Below, one piece after another: positions 49,701 through 62,055 of a DNA stretch of 64,000 nucleotides. This DNA comes from Himantopus leucocephalus (Eukaryota; Chordata; Aves; Charadriiformes; Recurvirostridae). Positions within the stretch are counted from its first letter, which is position 1. The number at the start of each line of letters is the position of its first letter. The stretch is taken from positions 9,678,667 to 9,742,666 of the forward strand of contig RSEF01000002.1 in NCBI GenBank assembly GCA_003993805.1, in the 5' to 3' direction. The translations under genes were made by a program, and so were the position numbers. The notes below the pieces were generated by a model. It was not told the origin of the DNA. It did not search any database and saw only the letters and a list, made by a program, of their open reading frames with translations.

Positions 49701-51007
49701 ATCTGAAAACTCTGATATCAGCCATGTGAGAAACAAGAGGGAGGTTGAGCCCTGCCTTGGAACAGGGCAAAGCTTTCCATTGAGCGTAGCTCCTTGGTTC
49801 CTGGTTTTCTGCTCATGTGACTCCCAGTTCAGAATTATACCGTTCAGGAGCGGTGAGGCACAGGGAGGGGAGGCATGCAGGGGATGTGCGCTACACATAC
49901 CTAAATGAAAGCAAATTTAAGTCATAAGGGAGTCTCAGCTTGGATAAAGTGCAAATTAAATCAACTGGCATTATTCTCTACATTTGACCAAAACCTGACG
50001 ATACCTAAAATGCTCTGAATAATGCATTTCTGTCAGCTCCACATTCTTAAATGTTAAATCCTGCTTTCCCCTGACAAATAAACAAGGGTGCAGTTGATGA
50101 TTTGACTTCAAAACTTTTGTTTCAGGTCTCACTGTGTAATCATACAGAGTAGGCTCTCTGCTCACTCAGGCCCAAGTTATGCAGACTTTGAAATACAAAG
50201 AGCTCTAAAGTCTGAGTGCAAACCCTTCTAACTTCAACACCTGAGTCACCCTGTTCTCTTTCTGAAAAGGAGATTGAGGTTTAAAAGCAAATACTGTCCT
50301 GTGGTCTATACAATTTTAAGTAATCATAGGCACATATAATGAGCAGCTGTAAAATCCTAACAAAAGAAGCATCCTTTCCCACCCAAAGCTGAACAGTTCT
50401 ACAGCGTTATTTAATTTATACTTTTCCAGATATGCTTGATATGAGAGGTATAGTCCATAGCTCATATTTCCACTGCAGAGCTTTATACTGCATCTGCTTT
50501 TCTGGAATGCAGCACTCCCTAAGTACCCAAGCAAGTCTAAGGTCTCAAGATGTCACACATGCAGAAGAGTTTGACCTGAATTAGACCAAGGTTTCTCAGC
50601 ATCACCTGTAAAATCAAATATTGCTGGACCAAGGATGAGGGGCAGGAGCATGAGGGAGGCAGGGATGCTTTTTCATGGAAAATAATGGTAGAGAAGCAGA
50701 GGATGTACCAGGGATGGGAGGAGATTTGGGCTTGTTGACCTGTAATGGTGGAAGGAGTTGGGGCAGTCGTGCCTGCTGCTTCCTGAGAGCAATCTCCCCT
50801 TTTCCCAGCAGGAAAGCTGCTGTGGCCCAAGCCCCAGTCCCACCAGCAGCCAGGCCAGCCCTCTGGCGCCCTGGCATAAGCAAAGTGGGCAGTGGGGCCC
50901 TGGCAGTCCCTGGCAGTCCTGACACAGACAAATGGATGCTTTGCTGACCCCAGATGAATTCACAATACTGCTCTGAAGGGAGTAACATTTTTTCTGTCTG
51001 TTTCACA
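43772..51007. other. Long non-coding stretch, no gene recognised
   Basis: About 7.2 kb. The longest frame of the whole window, 178 codons (45745-46281 +), lies in a GC-richer part and is overlapped by a 119-codon frame in another phase; no domain, transmembrane pattern or family motif is visible. A pyrimidine-rich run occupies 44935-44971. A 60-codon minus-strand frame (46977-47159) is protein-like in composition but unrecognised. Confidence 0.6.
44935..44971. repeat. Pyrimidine-rich TTTCTTG/TTTTT repeat
   Basis: Slipped units of 'cttgtttcttcttgtttctttttttg', all T/C with a few G on this strand. Simple low-complexity sequence. Confidence 0.8.
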
Positions 51008-51130
51008 AAATTACAAATGGAAAGATTAAAGAAATTCCTTATGACTTATCTTGTGGCAAGTGGCAAGAATAAAATGTGCACTTCCTGCCTGAAAGCCATG
51101 CCTTTACCCATAAGGCCACCCTTGCATCCC
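51008..51130 (-). repeat. MIR-like SINE relic (antisense), best copy in the window
   Basis: Ordered matches to the antisense MIR-type consensus: 'attacaaatggaaagattaaagaaatt' (cf. 'ttacaaatgaggaaactgaggcacagaga'), 'atgacttatcttgtggcaagtggcaag' (cf. 'gtgacttgcccaaggtcacac...gtggcagag'), 'cacttcctgcctgaaagccatgccttta' and 'cccataaggccaccctt' (cf. 'aggtctcctgactcc...agcccatgctc...ccactaggccaccct'). Four blocks in correct order make chance unlikely. It is an old inactive copy. Confidence 0.7.
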
Positions 51131-51705
51131 ACTGACATAGCTGAAGAATTACATTGAATGAGTCACCAGTAACTATTTATATTTGAAGGCTTAGAGCACA
51201 TGCTGTTAACTAGAACACAAAAGTTACACTGGCCTGCTGCAAAGAACAACTTGCGATGCCCAGGGAAGGTCTCACTTGTATTTCCAATCCATCCTCCCAC
51301 ACTATCTTTGTCATAGGGCAACAAGTAGCACAGTGGCATTTTTATGTGTGTTTCTTTCCCCACCCACTCTGATTTCCGCCTCCAATTTGACCTTTTGTCT
51401 GCCACAGATGTCCACTGGAAAGCCAACTGGGTTGCCACGTCGCATAAGACCAGCCCCTGCCTGTTCTGATGGGCAGACGTTTAGTGGTCTCCAAGACACT
51501 TTCCTACTTCTTTTCTACTACAGCTCAAAGATGTCAGGAGGAGATCTGGAAGGTTTGCGTGGCCCGTTTCATAAAAAAGACTCCATGGACTCGTGCAACA
51601 TTATGGTCTACAGAGGATGAATCTGGTAAAGTATGTTTCTGTTCTTCATACGACTGACAGTGTAAAACAATCTCAATGAGAGGTTTAAACAAGAACATGA
51701 GAATT

Positions 51706-51722
51706 TGTGTGTATATATATAT
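51706..51722. repeat. Short (TG)(TA)n microsatellite
   Basis: TGTG followed by about six TA units. An ordinary simple repeat. Confidence 0.75.
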
Positions 51723-52483
51723 TTGCGTGGACTACACCTTTGGGTGGTGTAAACCTGCGTAATATTCTGTAATTCCCATGCACAGGCAATACAGCCCTCT
51801 CCTGGTGCGGAATTTACTACGGTCTATACATATTAGGTTAAAAAGTCCAGATTCAAATGGAAAAATAAATAATTGAGCATTATGTTAAAAGCTATAATAA
51901 CTCTATGATCGATTATTAAGGTACGTTTAATAAATGGTGATTCAGTTGTTAGTCCAACAGGTTTCATGTAACCAGAGCTTACAAACATCTATTACATTTC
52001 CTTTTGATGTGCTTATAACCATCTATAATAATTATGTATGTAACATACTCATAAATCTACTGACTCTTATATTAAACCTCTCTGAACCCTTCCTAAATGG
52101 AATCTTAATACAAAGAGTGAAAAAGGTACTCCATTATGGAAATAGATCCAGAAAGCGAGAAACATCTAACGTTAACAATCTCAAGTGCATGGGAGGGAAC
52201 GACAGTATTTTGCCAGTTGTGTGCAACTACGTGCACAAAACATATCCTAATCAACAACTGAAAAAAAATAAATTCAAGAAATATATTCTGAAAACAGTGA
52301 GTTGTAGAGCAGTAGATATCAAAATGTTGCCCTGTTAATATATATCTCACACTATACACCTATTAATACCTACCCCATTTTTGTTCTTTCAAAGAAATGA
52401 TCTTTTCTAGTACTTTTTTTCCTTCAAAACCAATAATGAAAACACAATCATAAATGCATATTTCTAAACCTAAGTCAAGAATT

Positions 52484-52665
52484 AGGCCAAATCCTGCTCT
52501 TCACTGCAGCCATTTTCCTGAAAGTGAAATTTGAGCACTTCGTGGAAAAAGCACAGTACTATCTTGGAGAGAAGTTTGCATGACAGTAGCCATACTGATG
52601 TAATAAAATGCAAGTTTTGTCTCTCCCACATGCAAATTTGTTCCCATAGACTTCAGTGGTCAGAA
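52484..52665. repeat. Possible GGGCCAAAT-type repeat relic
   Basis: 'aggccaaatcctgctcttcactgca' at the start and 'cccatagacttcagtgg' near 52645 resemble the terminal and central pieces of the same ancient palindromic family noted at 26.3 kb. The interval between them is larger than expected, so the two pieces may be unrelated. Confidence 0.28.
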
Positions 52666-54262
52666 GCTCTAACACAATTTGAGTATTTTAAAAAGAAACG
52701 AATAGATGGATTAACACAAAAGCAAAGCGCTTAGACACTTTTGCATAGGTTTGCATACTGGATTGTCTGCAGCAGCATTTCACAACCTTTCTTAGTCCCT
52801 GACTAATGAAAAGAAGGAGGCATTTTCATTTTTCAGAGATGCATTTGTACTGTGTAATCCTGTCCAAGGATAACCTAAGCTTGATTGTTTAATCATTTCT
52901 TTAAAACAATGCAAATGGAAGGCAAAGTTATTTTGATCCACCACCACAGGCTGAAAGGCCTTGGCTGAGATTTCATACCAGACAATAGAAGAAAGACTGC
53001 AAAGAGATAACAAGGAAAACATGATTAAATCACAGAAGTGACATAAAATCAATAGAAGCAGGCAAGGATCAATAATTCTTTGCTCTGAGTAACAGTCAGT
53101 AGCGCTTGTACTCATTTTCAGATTTTTCCAAGATTATTTCCTATTTGATTTGTGTAGACAGAGGCTTTCTTTACAATATTGCTCTTTTAGCATTTTTATT
53201 AAGATTATTCTTTTGTAGGCATTTATTGCCTAATTCATTAGCTACATTGGCTTCATTTGTGCTGGTTTATAAGGGAGCCTATGACTAATCACAAAATAGC
53301 AATGTATAACAATTATTTAAGAAAAGTTGATGCGAATTTATAGCCATAGTAAAGAGGAATTTTCAGCTTTTCGTACCTGTGTAGCAGGTTTCATCTAGCT
53401 CTTCATTTAGTGTGTCAGTTCACAGTATTTGTTACTAAAAATCCCATAGACAGTAACAATTCATTAAATCAAGATGTTCTAAAACAGAGCAGCTGAAGCA
53501 GAGAGATTCACTGCCATGGAGTCAGAAGGATCTATTGCATTTATGCTGGGGTGAAAGAGGAAGAGCACCAGACAAATTGCATTTTGCAAATTGCCTGAGT
53601 TGTACAAACGCGTCACAAATAAACGTTGAAGTCTTTTTCTCAAGCTTTCCTAAAAATGTCCGTTACAAAGCAGCCCAAGCCCATACAATACTCCAGCAGA
53701 AACAACAGTACAGATGCAGACCCGTAACACCACAGATTCATCCCACTGTGGATCAAGAAGAGACTATATATGTCCTAGTCCTGGGTTAACAATTAACACG
53801 ATGTTAAACCTCAGCCCCTGAGAACTGCTCATGTACCTGATTGCCACTGGGTCTAAGGGTGTAACTGCCCCATATGTTATACCCTGCACTTTGGGGTCAC
53901 CACAACATCTTAAGGTGGTTGCCCAACATTCACAGACCCCAAGCTGGGCTAGCTCACCCGCTGATGTCAGTTTTCATAACTATCCTCTGTGGAGCTATCC
54001 TGCTGAATCAGCAGCTATGAGTGTTCAAAACTCACCAGTCAGGCTACAGAAAACGTAAGTCTGGCTTGCGAACCTCAGGAGGTTAAGAAAAAGTTATTTT
54101 TCTTTGCAATCTGATGCTTGTACTCGTCAGTTTCATTCCAGTCCAGTTTCCTTTTGCATCATCAAAGTTTATTTCTTCCTCATGAAGTAAGTTCTTACCT
54201 AGATGACTCTCATAGCTGATATTTAAAACACCATCAAACTCCCCTGCAGTTGACCTATGTTT

Positions 54263-54712
54263 CACAGAATCACAGAATGGTGAGGGTTGAAAGGTACTTC
54301 TGGAGATCATCTAGTCCAACCCCCCTGCCAGAGCAGGGTCACCTACAGCAGGTTGCACAGGACGGCGTCCAGACGGGTTTTGAATGTCTCCAGTGTGGGA
54401 GACTCCACAACCTCTCTGGGCAGCCTGTGCCAGTGCTCTGCCACCCTCAAAGGAAAGAAGTTCCTCCTCAAGTTTAGATGGAACTTCCTATGTTCAAGTT
54501 TGTGCACGTTACCTCTTATCCTGTAACTGGGCACCACTGAAAAAAGACTGTTCCCATCTACCTGGCACCCTCCCTTTAAGTATTTATAAGTATTGATAAG
54601 ATCCCCCCTCGGTCATCTTTTCTCCAGACTAAAAAGATCCAAGTGCCTCAGCCTTTCCTCGTAAGAAAGATGCTCCAATCCCCTAATCATCTTTGTAGCC
54701 CTATAGCCATTT
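54263..54712 (-). mobile_element. CR1 LINE, 5'-truncated, minus strand
   Basis: Reading the minus strand, this is about 450 bp of CR1 3' end. On the plus strand it starts with 'cacagaatcacagaatggt', the reverse of the CR1 3' terminus. It passes through 'catctagtccaacccccctgc', the ORF2 C-terminal part, and 'agatcccccctcggtcatcttttctccagactaaa', and stops near 'tagccctatagcc'. The older interior of the element is missing. The 3' end carries only two tail units. Confidence 0.95.
54343..54537 (-). pseudogene. CR1 ORF2 C-terminal fragment
   Basis: A 64-codon frame inside the CR1 with the family tail signature 'LRRNFFPLRVAEHWHRLPRE' followed by 'SPTLETFKTRLD'. It is homologous to the frame at 11819-12118 but from a different CR1 copy, with substitutions throughout. 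No catalytic domain is present, so it is an inert relic. Confidence 0.92.
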
Positions 54713-56800
54713 TTAGTCCAATATTTTGATCCCCGTGGGGCCAGGAATTTGTCCCAAAGACTTGGTAAAAAGTTGGTAATGTCAAGCTGTTTTACGTCCC
54801 GGGAGGATTTTAGCTCTTACATTTAAAAAGTGTGAAGGTCCCCCTCAGTTCATTTTGATGGCTCTCTCCCATCACAGCAGAGTAATTGCTTCAGTTACAG
54901 CAACATGAAGTGGGAATAACACCATGGCAAAAACAAGTCCCCAAAAAGGAGCGTGAAGGGTACAGAGATTTTAAATTATATATCTCCAAGTATACCCTAC
55001 CTGTAATAATCTACCAACTCTTGGTGTTCTTTCCCTCAGGTGCTTTGATTTTAACTACTTTCAAATACACCTGATAGTTCAACAATAAACTTACTTAAAT
55101 TGCAATGTAATGGAGCTCTTCACAATCTGGCCTTGATCCTCTGGCCGGGTGAAACAGAAGGTCGCTCAAAAGACCCCACTCTGAACTTTGTGAAGGTGGC
55201 AGGTGGCTAGAAAGAAAGATATTGGAAGGACAAACAGAAAAAAAATACCCCACAGCTCTGCAGATGGGTGTGAGGCCCAACAACTGTTCACCTTTAAATA
55301 TAAGGAATAGGAACCCACGACAACACAGTCCACATGTGCTCTGGGTACCTTCTCCCTAAGGAGAGCACAGCAGCCACGCATCCAGTGATCACCGCAAGGG
55401 TAATAAAAAGAAAATCAGCTGAACTCTTTGATCACCAAAATGCCCTACCCAGGTGGAGAAAACAGCTGGAATAAAGCTGAGGTGGTAGGACTGTCAGCTG
55501 TGTGCTAGTGTTGCCTATTTTAGGCAATAATGATGCCCTCAAGGAAATTCACATTTCTGCTCATGCACAAGGCTGTGAAAGTCCTTGAACACTCATCAGT
55601 TAATGGTCAATATCCAAGTACACACCAGTTGATCTGAGTGCCTTAGGCACGTGAAGTGGGTACCAGAATTATAGAAAGCAGCATGCTCAAAAAATTATCC
55701 TCATTTCAAAATATTCACACTCAGTAGGATGTGGTTCATTATAGACAAAGTATATTATCATCAACCCAAGCTAGTGAAAAACGTTTTGCTAGATCTTGTA
55801 ATCATCTCACGACATTTCCTCTCAAGCCCATGTCCAGTGCTCGGTATGGTCCAGACAATGTGAATAGGAGACACCAACAACTGTCAAATTTTGTTCTTTG
55901 GAAGCTCTCCAAAAAAGAGCACAAGTTGCCAAGGTACAGAGGAGCTAAGCAGACATTAACGTCGTATAACCTTCCCTTTCAAGCCTATTCTTCCAGAAAC
56001 TGAAAAGGCCTTTGAGGATGGAAAATGTCTACAGGGAAGACTTAATGCAACTTCTATATTAGTCAGGGATGTACCTTTAAAAGCACAATTTCTTGACTTT
56101 CATTTAGTTACACAGTAAATAAAGTGGAAGATGTATGCATTTTGAGGATATACACAACTACTTCTAGTGGTCTTCTAAAAACAGAAAGGAAAAAGACACA
56201 ACTCCAGCATACCCACTGTTTAGACAGAACATTAGTATTTGGCAGGTATATACCAAATTACACCAACCTGTGTGAAATCCCTATTGCAAGAGAACATGTA
56301 GGAGAATTATGAGATTTAAGCAGCAGACAGCTCATGGAAAAGCTCAGCCTCTATGTGCCTTTTTGGCCTATTTCCAGATCAGGAATGTCCATGTGCCCTA
56401 GGAATAGCAGTTCACAAACTGCTGTAACTGCCGGGGCTAAAACTTTAGCTCTGTAGATGACAAGACCAGAATTGGGCAAACAATATGGGAGTGGATAGTG
56501 ACAGTACTCCTATCAAGACGTACAGGGTACAGTAGCAAAACGTTATGCAAAATTAAAATTCAGCCTGCCTAACTACCCCTCTCACCTCTAGCCCTCCCCA
56601 TCGGTGGCAAAAGTCTTTGGTGGCCAACACAGCCGTACCCATGAGACACAAGAGAGAAGGAAAAGTGATGGAAACATGATGGGTTTTCTAAAGAATCAGA
56701 AAATTCTAAAATAATTCATTTGTGAAGTATGTAACAAACAACATACAGTTCTATGATGAGCTGTATAGCAACTTCTTTTCACTGTCAGTGAAACAATTCT
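54713..56800. other. Non-coding, no gene recognised
   Basis: Unique AT-rich sequence after the CR1. Small frames (62-90 codons) on both strands are unremarkable. No regulatory site can be supported. Confidence 0.6.
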
Positions 56801-57000
56801 TGAACGGTATACTGTTCGTACACTCCCATATATTCCCACGATGGTATGACGATGTAACACATACGTATACCTAAATGGCCTATATATACCTAACCTATAA
56901 ATGGCATTCCTGAACTGTCTACACCTGCTCGCGCTGCTTACACCTTGCAAACTCAACTTAAAATTGTATATATCGTGGCCAATGTAGTCACATGACAACG
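56801..57000. other. AT-rich segment with undepleted CpG
   Basis: Hand count over 200 bases: C 51, G 31, CpG 9, so 41% GC but an observed/expected CpG of about 1.1. The following 200 bases (57001-57200) contain no CpG. The segment lies within a 164-codon minus-strand open frame (56696-57190), which is unusual for AT-rich DNA. Its predicted peptide is rich in Arg, Tyr, Ser and Cys and matches nothing I recognise. A recently inserted element that has not yet lost CpG, a germline-unmethylated element or chance are the alternatives. Confidence 0.4.
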
Positions 57001-58310
57001 TAATCAGGAGCATTTTGGAGGTAATATTTTTCATGTGTAGACAGTAACATCTCAGGCTAATGCTGTACTGGGGAATACTATTAACTGATAGAAACTGAAA
57101 CACAATATTTGGGGAAAACAGCTTGGAGAACCCCAAAATAGAAGGAGACTCTTTCATTGTGATACCAAATGAAGTTAATTTCCTCTTCATGAGGACCTAC
57201 AGAATTTACATTACTTCTTTAGCAAGGAGCACTTGGGAGCACCCCAGATTGTTCTGTTGGTCTGCAGTTCTTGTGACAAAACAGGAGAAGGAGGTCTCTT
57301 TCTCTGGGCTGAGCACACACCGGGCATATAAATAATGAAAAAAGAAATCTGTAGCTGTTCAAGAGTGGTAGGGTAGCATGTTTCTAAAATACTCACGGAA
57401 AACCCACAGAAAATACAGATTTCTAGAAGTTTCCTTTGCCCTCTAGTATGAAAAGAGAAAAATAAAACTATTGGGGTTTTTTTTCAAAATACCACATTTT
57501 AGCCCTTTATATCTTGCTGTGATAAACAGACACTGCCTTCAAGCTGCAAGTTTTCATTTAACTAGTTTTTAATTGCAATCAGAAGTTTATAGTCCAACTA
57601 TATATAACCCCATAAATCATCATTAAAATGCCTCCGGTCATGAAACAATGACCAGAACAATAATCACTGTGTGTATATCAAAAGTGAGAGATTTACACTC
57701 CAACCAAGACAATAGCACAACAAAGCAAATGTTTGCAGTCTTCAAGAATATCAATGTCATTTATAAAGTATGAGTAATAAAATCAATACTGTTGATATTA
57801 ATCAGTATCTGGGTGGACCTTGTTCTTGGACTTAAGACAGGCTTTCTGATAAGATAGCCAGCTATTTGTGTTCCTTTTTAGTAAACAAAAATATATTTCC
57901 TTGAAGATATAACTTTCCAGCTATAATAACATGCCAGTGTGCTGGTGATTTATAAACATATTATAAGACACAGCAACACAACAGCTGTGGAAATAAAATA
58001 ATCGGCCTTCCACCTCTCTGTCACATTAGGTCAAGCCTCTTATTTGCCCGTAACAGCAATAAGGAATAAATAAATACCCCGGTACCTGATGAGGGGGGTG
58101 AGGCTGGCTATTCTCGAGTATGTGCTTTGCATCGCAATCAATGATGTGTACTGACGGAGCCGAATGACACATTTAACCACTCACTATTTATAGGACGTGT
58201 AGAGGATGTCTGTTCCAGAGACTCTTACCTAGGCTGAACTAGAAAGGCACTTACAAAATTGAATCTGCTGCTCAGAGCTTGGACTCTGCTGTAAATTACC
58301 ATCTATAGTT
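57001..58310. other. AT-rich non-coding DNA, possible conserved element
   Basis: The interval 57540-58200 has many TAAT, TTTATAG and TGATAT-type words, little low-complexity sequence and no recognised repeat. Such texture is common in conserved developmental enhancers but also in ordinary AT-rich DNA. Without comparison I cannot separate them. No gene is seen. Confidence 0.45.
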
Positions 58311-58420
58311 CTGCCCGACTGCTGAGCCACGATGAGCTCACCGAGCCGCTCGAATCCTCGCTGAGGCCGTGGTTTCAGTACGCGTTTTATGCAACTATCC
58401 TTCTATGTCAGACGCACACA
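58311..58420. other. Dense CpG cluster, no CpG depletion
   Basis: Hand count over 110 bases: C 36, G 26, CpG 10, giving 56% GC and an observed/expected CpG of about 1.2. CpGs fall at 58316, 58330, 58342, 58347, 58351, 58359, 58368, 58381, 58383 and 58413. The flanks drop back to depleted levels. The patch is too short for a formal island and no gene start is evident, so it may be an intergenic unmethylated element. Confidence 0.45.
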
Positions 58421-59738
58421 CAGACACACAAGAAATAATAATCAGGAGGCAGAGAAACACGTCACCAGGAAGAAAATGTTTTGCAAGAGCAGCTTCTAAA
58501 AGGCTGTACGACCTCGTCTGTACAAGACAGTCCTGGCTCAGCAGTCCTGCTGCAGGCTCATAGCAGCGTTGGTAGAATTAATCCAAACCTGTACCAGCGT
58601 TATGAAGAAAAGAGAGGAACTGGTCCTTTGCAGGTCACAGTCTTTCTCCCTGTTTTCCCTCTCGTTTGTACCTCTTTTATGGGGCTCCGTCACACTGTGG
58701 CATTTGCAGGTCACAGTAGCATTCATTGGGTGTAACACTTATTTAAGCTTATCTGCAGAAAAGAGCCTGGCAATGATCTACCTGGAGCTCTTTTACTGCT
58801 GGAGATGATCCAGGTTTTCCTTTCCTTCCTTACCCTCCCCTTCTCATCGCACAAAACCAGTACTAAACCTACCTCGCTGAGCCTGTATTTTGCAGGAAGG
58901 GGACTGAAGGTCCAAGGTCAACAGAACATTACTTCCTTCAAAACAATGGCATTATTTGGGCTTTTACCTTAAGTTACAGAGAGCAGGTTTCAATCCCCCA
59001 ACCAGCACTGGAAATAAATCAGGATCATTCAGCTGTACAGTGAGACACACAGCACACCAGGTAATTCAGCTGACTAAAAAGCTGTAGCAAATAACACAAC
59101 TTTGCGTGCAAAATTGAATTTGCTTTTTTTGTTCTTAAAATCTATCAGAGAATGGTTTATTCAATTCAGTTAAAAGTCCCACAGTAGTTCTTGCATGCTT
59201 CCTACCTTCTGATTAAAGTCCCTAAGAATTATCCCCATTGTGCAGAGACCAGCAAAGTAAAACTAAAATATTAAAAACTGTTTTGTCTGCCAAGCACAAA
59301 TAAATGTTAAGCTGGCAGAGCTTGAAGCCTGCAGAACCTCATGATTTCAGTACTTGTGTTTGTTCAATAAAAATAATTCTGAACATTTGAGATCTCAACA
59401 CAGCAACTCGCGGCATAAAAATAGAATGCTTTGGGATATCAATTTTGCAGGCAGACATGCACTTGCAGGGAAACCAGCTAGATCCAGCAGAGCTGGGACG
59501 GCTCCTGTGAAAAGTTCATGCTCATCTGAGTTCAGCAATCCAGAAGACAGGCTGCTAAAGCAGTGATCTCGGTAGCAAGATTTCTGTCTTGTCTCTATTC
59601 ACCGAGATGGAAAATACTGTCAATCTGGAGAACCGTTGATTCAAAGTGAGAGTTGGCCTGGATGATTTAGAGAGAAATGAGACAGGTCAGCCTTTTTTAC
59701 TGTCGCACCCTCAGAAATATAAATCTTGATATGGGGCA

Positions 59739-59780
59739 TACATATATCTATATACATATATATACATGCATGCATAATAC
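59739..59780. repeat. (ATACAT/TATA)n AT-rich microsatellite
   Basis: Slipped units of 'atacatata' and 'tatatacatgcatgcat' over about 40 bases. Confidence 0.8.
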
Positions 59781-61162
59781 ATCTTATAACTCTGAAGGTA
59801 CTTCAGTAGTCATGTGTCCAAAGTCTTTCAAGACAGAAATGTAGTCATACAGCCAGATAGATTTATTGTTGTCATTGTCATTGTTGTTTCTCTGAAGACA
59901 AATACATGTTTATCTTGTACTGCATTTTCCTCTGTACGCAAGTCTTATCCAGGAAAGGTTATCAAAAGTAATGCTTAAGATCAAAAGGACAAGAAGTTAA
60001 AATCCAGCTGGAAAATTAAGTATGAAAAATCCAGCACTACATCCACGAGCTGGCAGGGAAGAGACCTCGGAGGACTCTCCACCACGATTGCCTTCTCCTG
60101 AAAAATTCTGCAGCAGGAACTCCATTATCTCGGTGAGACTAACAGGTTTCTTCCTAGCTCCCCCTAGTGAACCCAGTGACTGGCTCCTGCTTCATCCCAC
60201 TGAGATACCCTCAGCCTAGGCCAGGATATTTCCCGTCAGTGTAGACACTCCTTGCATGTAGGCACAGATTTTTTTTCTCCTGAGTCACTGGTGGAAGAAG
60301 ATGAGGCCTTTGGAAATCAAGGGTGGGATCCAGTAATCTCATCTTTAACTATAGCCCATGAGAAGTTAGACATCTACTTTAAACTAGCTGTCTGGGCTCC
60401 ACCTATAGTCAGCATAAAGAGACATAAACGCCTCCAGAAGGCCATTCATTGCACTCTATCTCTTTTCACACACAACAGAGGTACCCTGGACAACCCATTT
60501 AGATTAGATAGCTAGGTGTCAAGGGGATGAATTTAGGTGAGATAAATCCCTTGTGACCTGACTTCTCAACCTTGACAGCATCTTCAAGACCTCACCATAC
60601 CTGTGCCGTTGAAAATGTATATATTTGATTTGGCATGTTGAAACCTGGCCCTTCTATTACTCTTCTTATAAAGCATGTTCTTCTTAAAAGTTTGTTTATA
60701 GCCTCAGTCCAGAATCATGAGTTATTTGACTGAACAAAGCAGAAGCAGAGAAGCCTTGTGAGAATGACGAGCCCAGCACCATCACAAAGCAGGCAGTAGG
60801 TACCCACCTCTCTCTCTGAAGGAAAATAGCTCTTGGATGAAAATACATAACATTTGAGTCCACTGCAAGTTCAGACAACCTTTGAACCATTGACACAGAA
60901 GCGTAAATCTCTGAGAACTAAGCAAATAGTTGCTGGGATGAGTTCATCCTTTCTTCTGTGAAGTATCCGTAAGAAAACATTTTCTTGAATATCTTCTCAC
61001 TTTCACAGATTGGGTTTCTACATGTACCTAATAGACTATTCATAAAAATTTCACTCTGAGAATTGAAAGAAACTGATTATTAAGGGCTGCAATGCAGCAG
61101 CACCCAAAGGCACTGACCGAAACCGAGGTGCCATTGAGCGAGGGGGTGTGTAAGTACCTTGG

Positions 61163-61240
61163 GGCCAGACTCACGTACTTTTGCTCCCATTGGATGGTCC
61201 TAAGTAGTCTCACAGAAGCCAATGGGATTGCTTAAGGAGT
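61163..61240. repeat. Possible GGGCCAAAT-type relic
   Basis: 'ggggccagactcacgtac' followed by 'tcccattggatggtcc' and 'agaagccaatgggatt' faintly recalls the palindromic old repeat family with central 'cattgacttcaatgg' pairs. The evidence is weak. Confidence 0.22.
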
Positions 61241-61776
61241 ATGTTACTCAATGGGAATAGATGTACCAAGATTTGGTTTACCCTGAGGATCTTGCAAGAC
61301 TAAAGAATATGGGTGAAATATTTGGTCCCATTAAAGACAGCAGCAAAGAAAACAAAACAAAACAATTAATTTCAAAGAGCAATATTTCACCCAAAGAACA
61401 GGCAAAGAGAGGAGAACACATCATCTGCACGATGCAGTCAGAATGGCAGCAAGCACTGCTTAGCTACCTGTTTCTCATTCCCAAGGAGAAAAACACAGAA
61501 ACATATACAAAATTTGTAGAGAAACAAGCAATCAAAATGTCTGCAAATGTTATCATTAGTATGCCATGTATATGCACACTTACATCTCCATTGTACACTT
61601 CTCCTTTAGTTTGCTTTCTGATTTGAAAATATGAATTACACCGATTGGTTAGATCACACAACATGGCATTACTCCTCTCTCCTGACTGGATAAACCTGCC
61701 CATAGTCGGAAATGGTTTTGATCAAAATATTTTTCCATTGGAAACCTCCAGTTTAGTGAAAAGAGTGCTTGTAAAC

Positions 61777-61824
61777 AAAAAAAAAAAAAAAAAAANCTTT
61801 AAAAAAAAAAAAAAAAAAAAAAAA
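61777..61824. repeat. Two poly-A runs (19 and 24 A) around N-CTTT
   Basis: Runs of A at 61777-61795 and 61801-61824 are separated by an ambiguous base and CTTT. Homopolymers of this size are error-prone, so their lengths and the N are not reliable. Avian CR1s do not make poly-A tails. No retroposed gene body or target-site duplication was recognised, so slippage expansion is the simplest reading. Confidence 0.85.
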
Positions 61825-62055
61825 GCCATCTCATTTAGTGATGACACAAGTCTGGAGCACAGGTTCTGATCAAAATAAAAAGTGTGTACGTATGTGTGTG
61901 TATGAGAAAGAGACAGGAAAAGCATTAATAACCTAATGGCTAGGACATAATGAGGGATTATTTAAAAAAAAAAAAGTGGGATGCTGTCCCTGTGGTGATG
62001 AATTATTTATACAAATGATCAAGTTCTCACAGGAAAGACAGAAAATTCACTCCCC

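Larger units (their letters stand above)
51131..54262. other. Non-coding stretch, no gene recognised
   Basis: AT-rich unique sequence with a short TA run at 51706-51722 and a possible GGGCCAAAT-type relic at 52484-52665. The frame 51934-52338 (134 codons) is AT-rich and low in information, and I do not consider it coding. Confidence 0.6.

Noticed and set aside
50872..50886. Retroviral primer-binding site (CTGGCGCCCTGG)
   Set aside because: It shares only TGGCGCC with a lysine-tRNA binding site, and no LTR, polypurine tract or gag/pol reading frame is nearby.
56696..57190. 164-codon minus-strand frame as a host gene
   Set aside because: Its composition is odd (many Arg, Tyr, Ser, Cys), with no recognised family. 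I keep the CpG anomaly as a finding but do not call a CDS.
58620..58722. Tandem duplication suggested by two copies of TTGCAGGTCACAGT
   Set aside because: The similarity does not extend beyond about 14 bases on either side, so a short chance repeat is more likely than a duplication.
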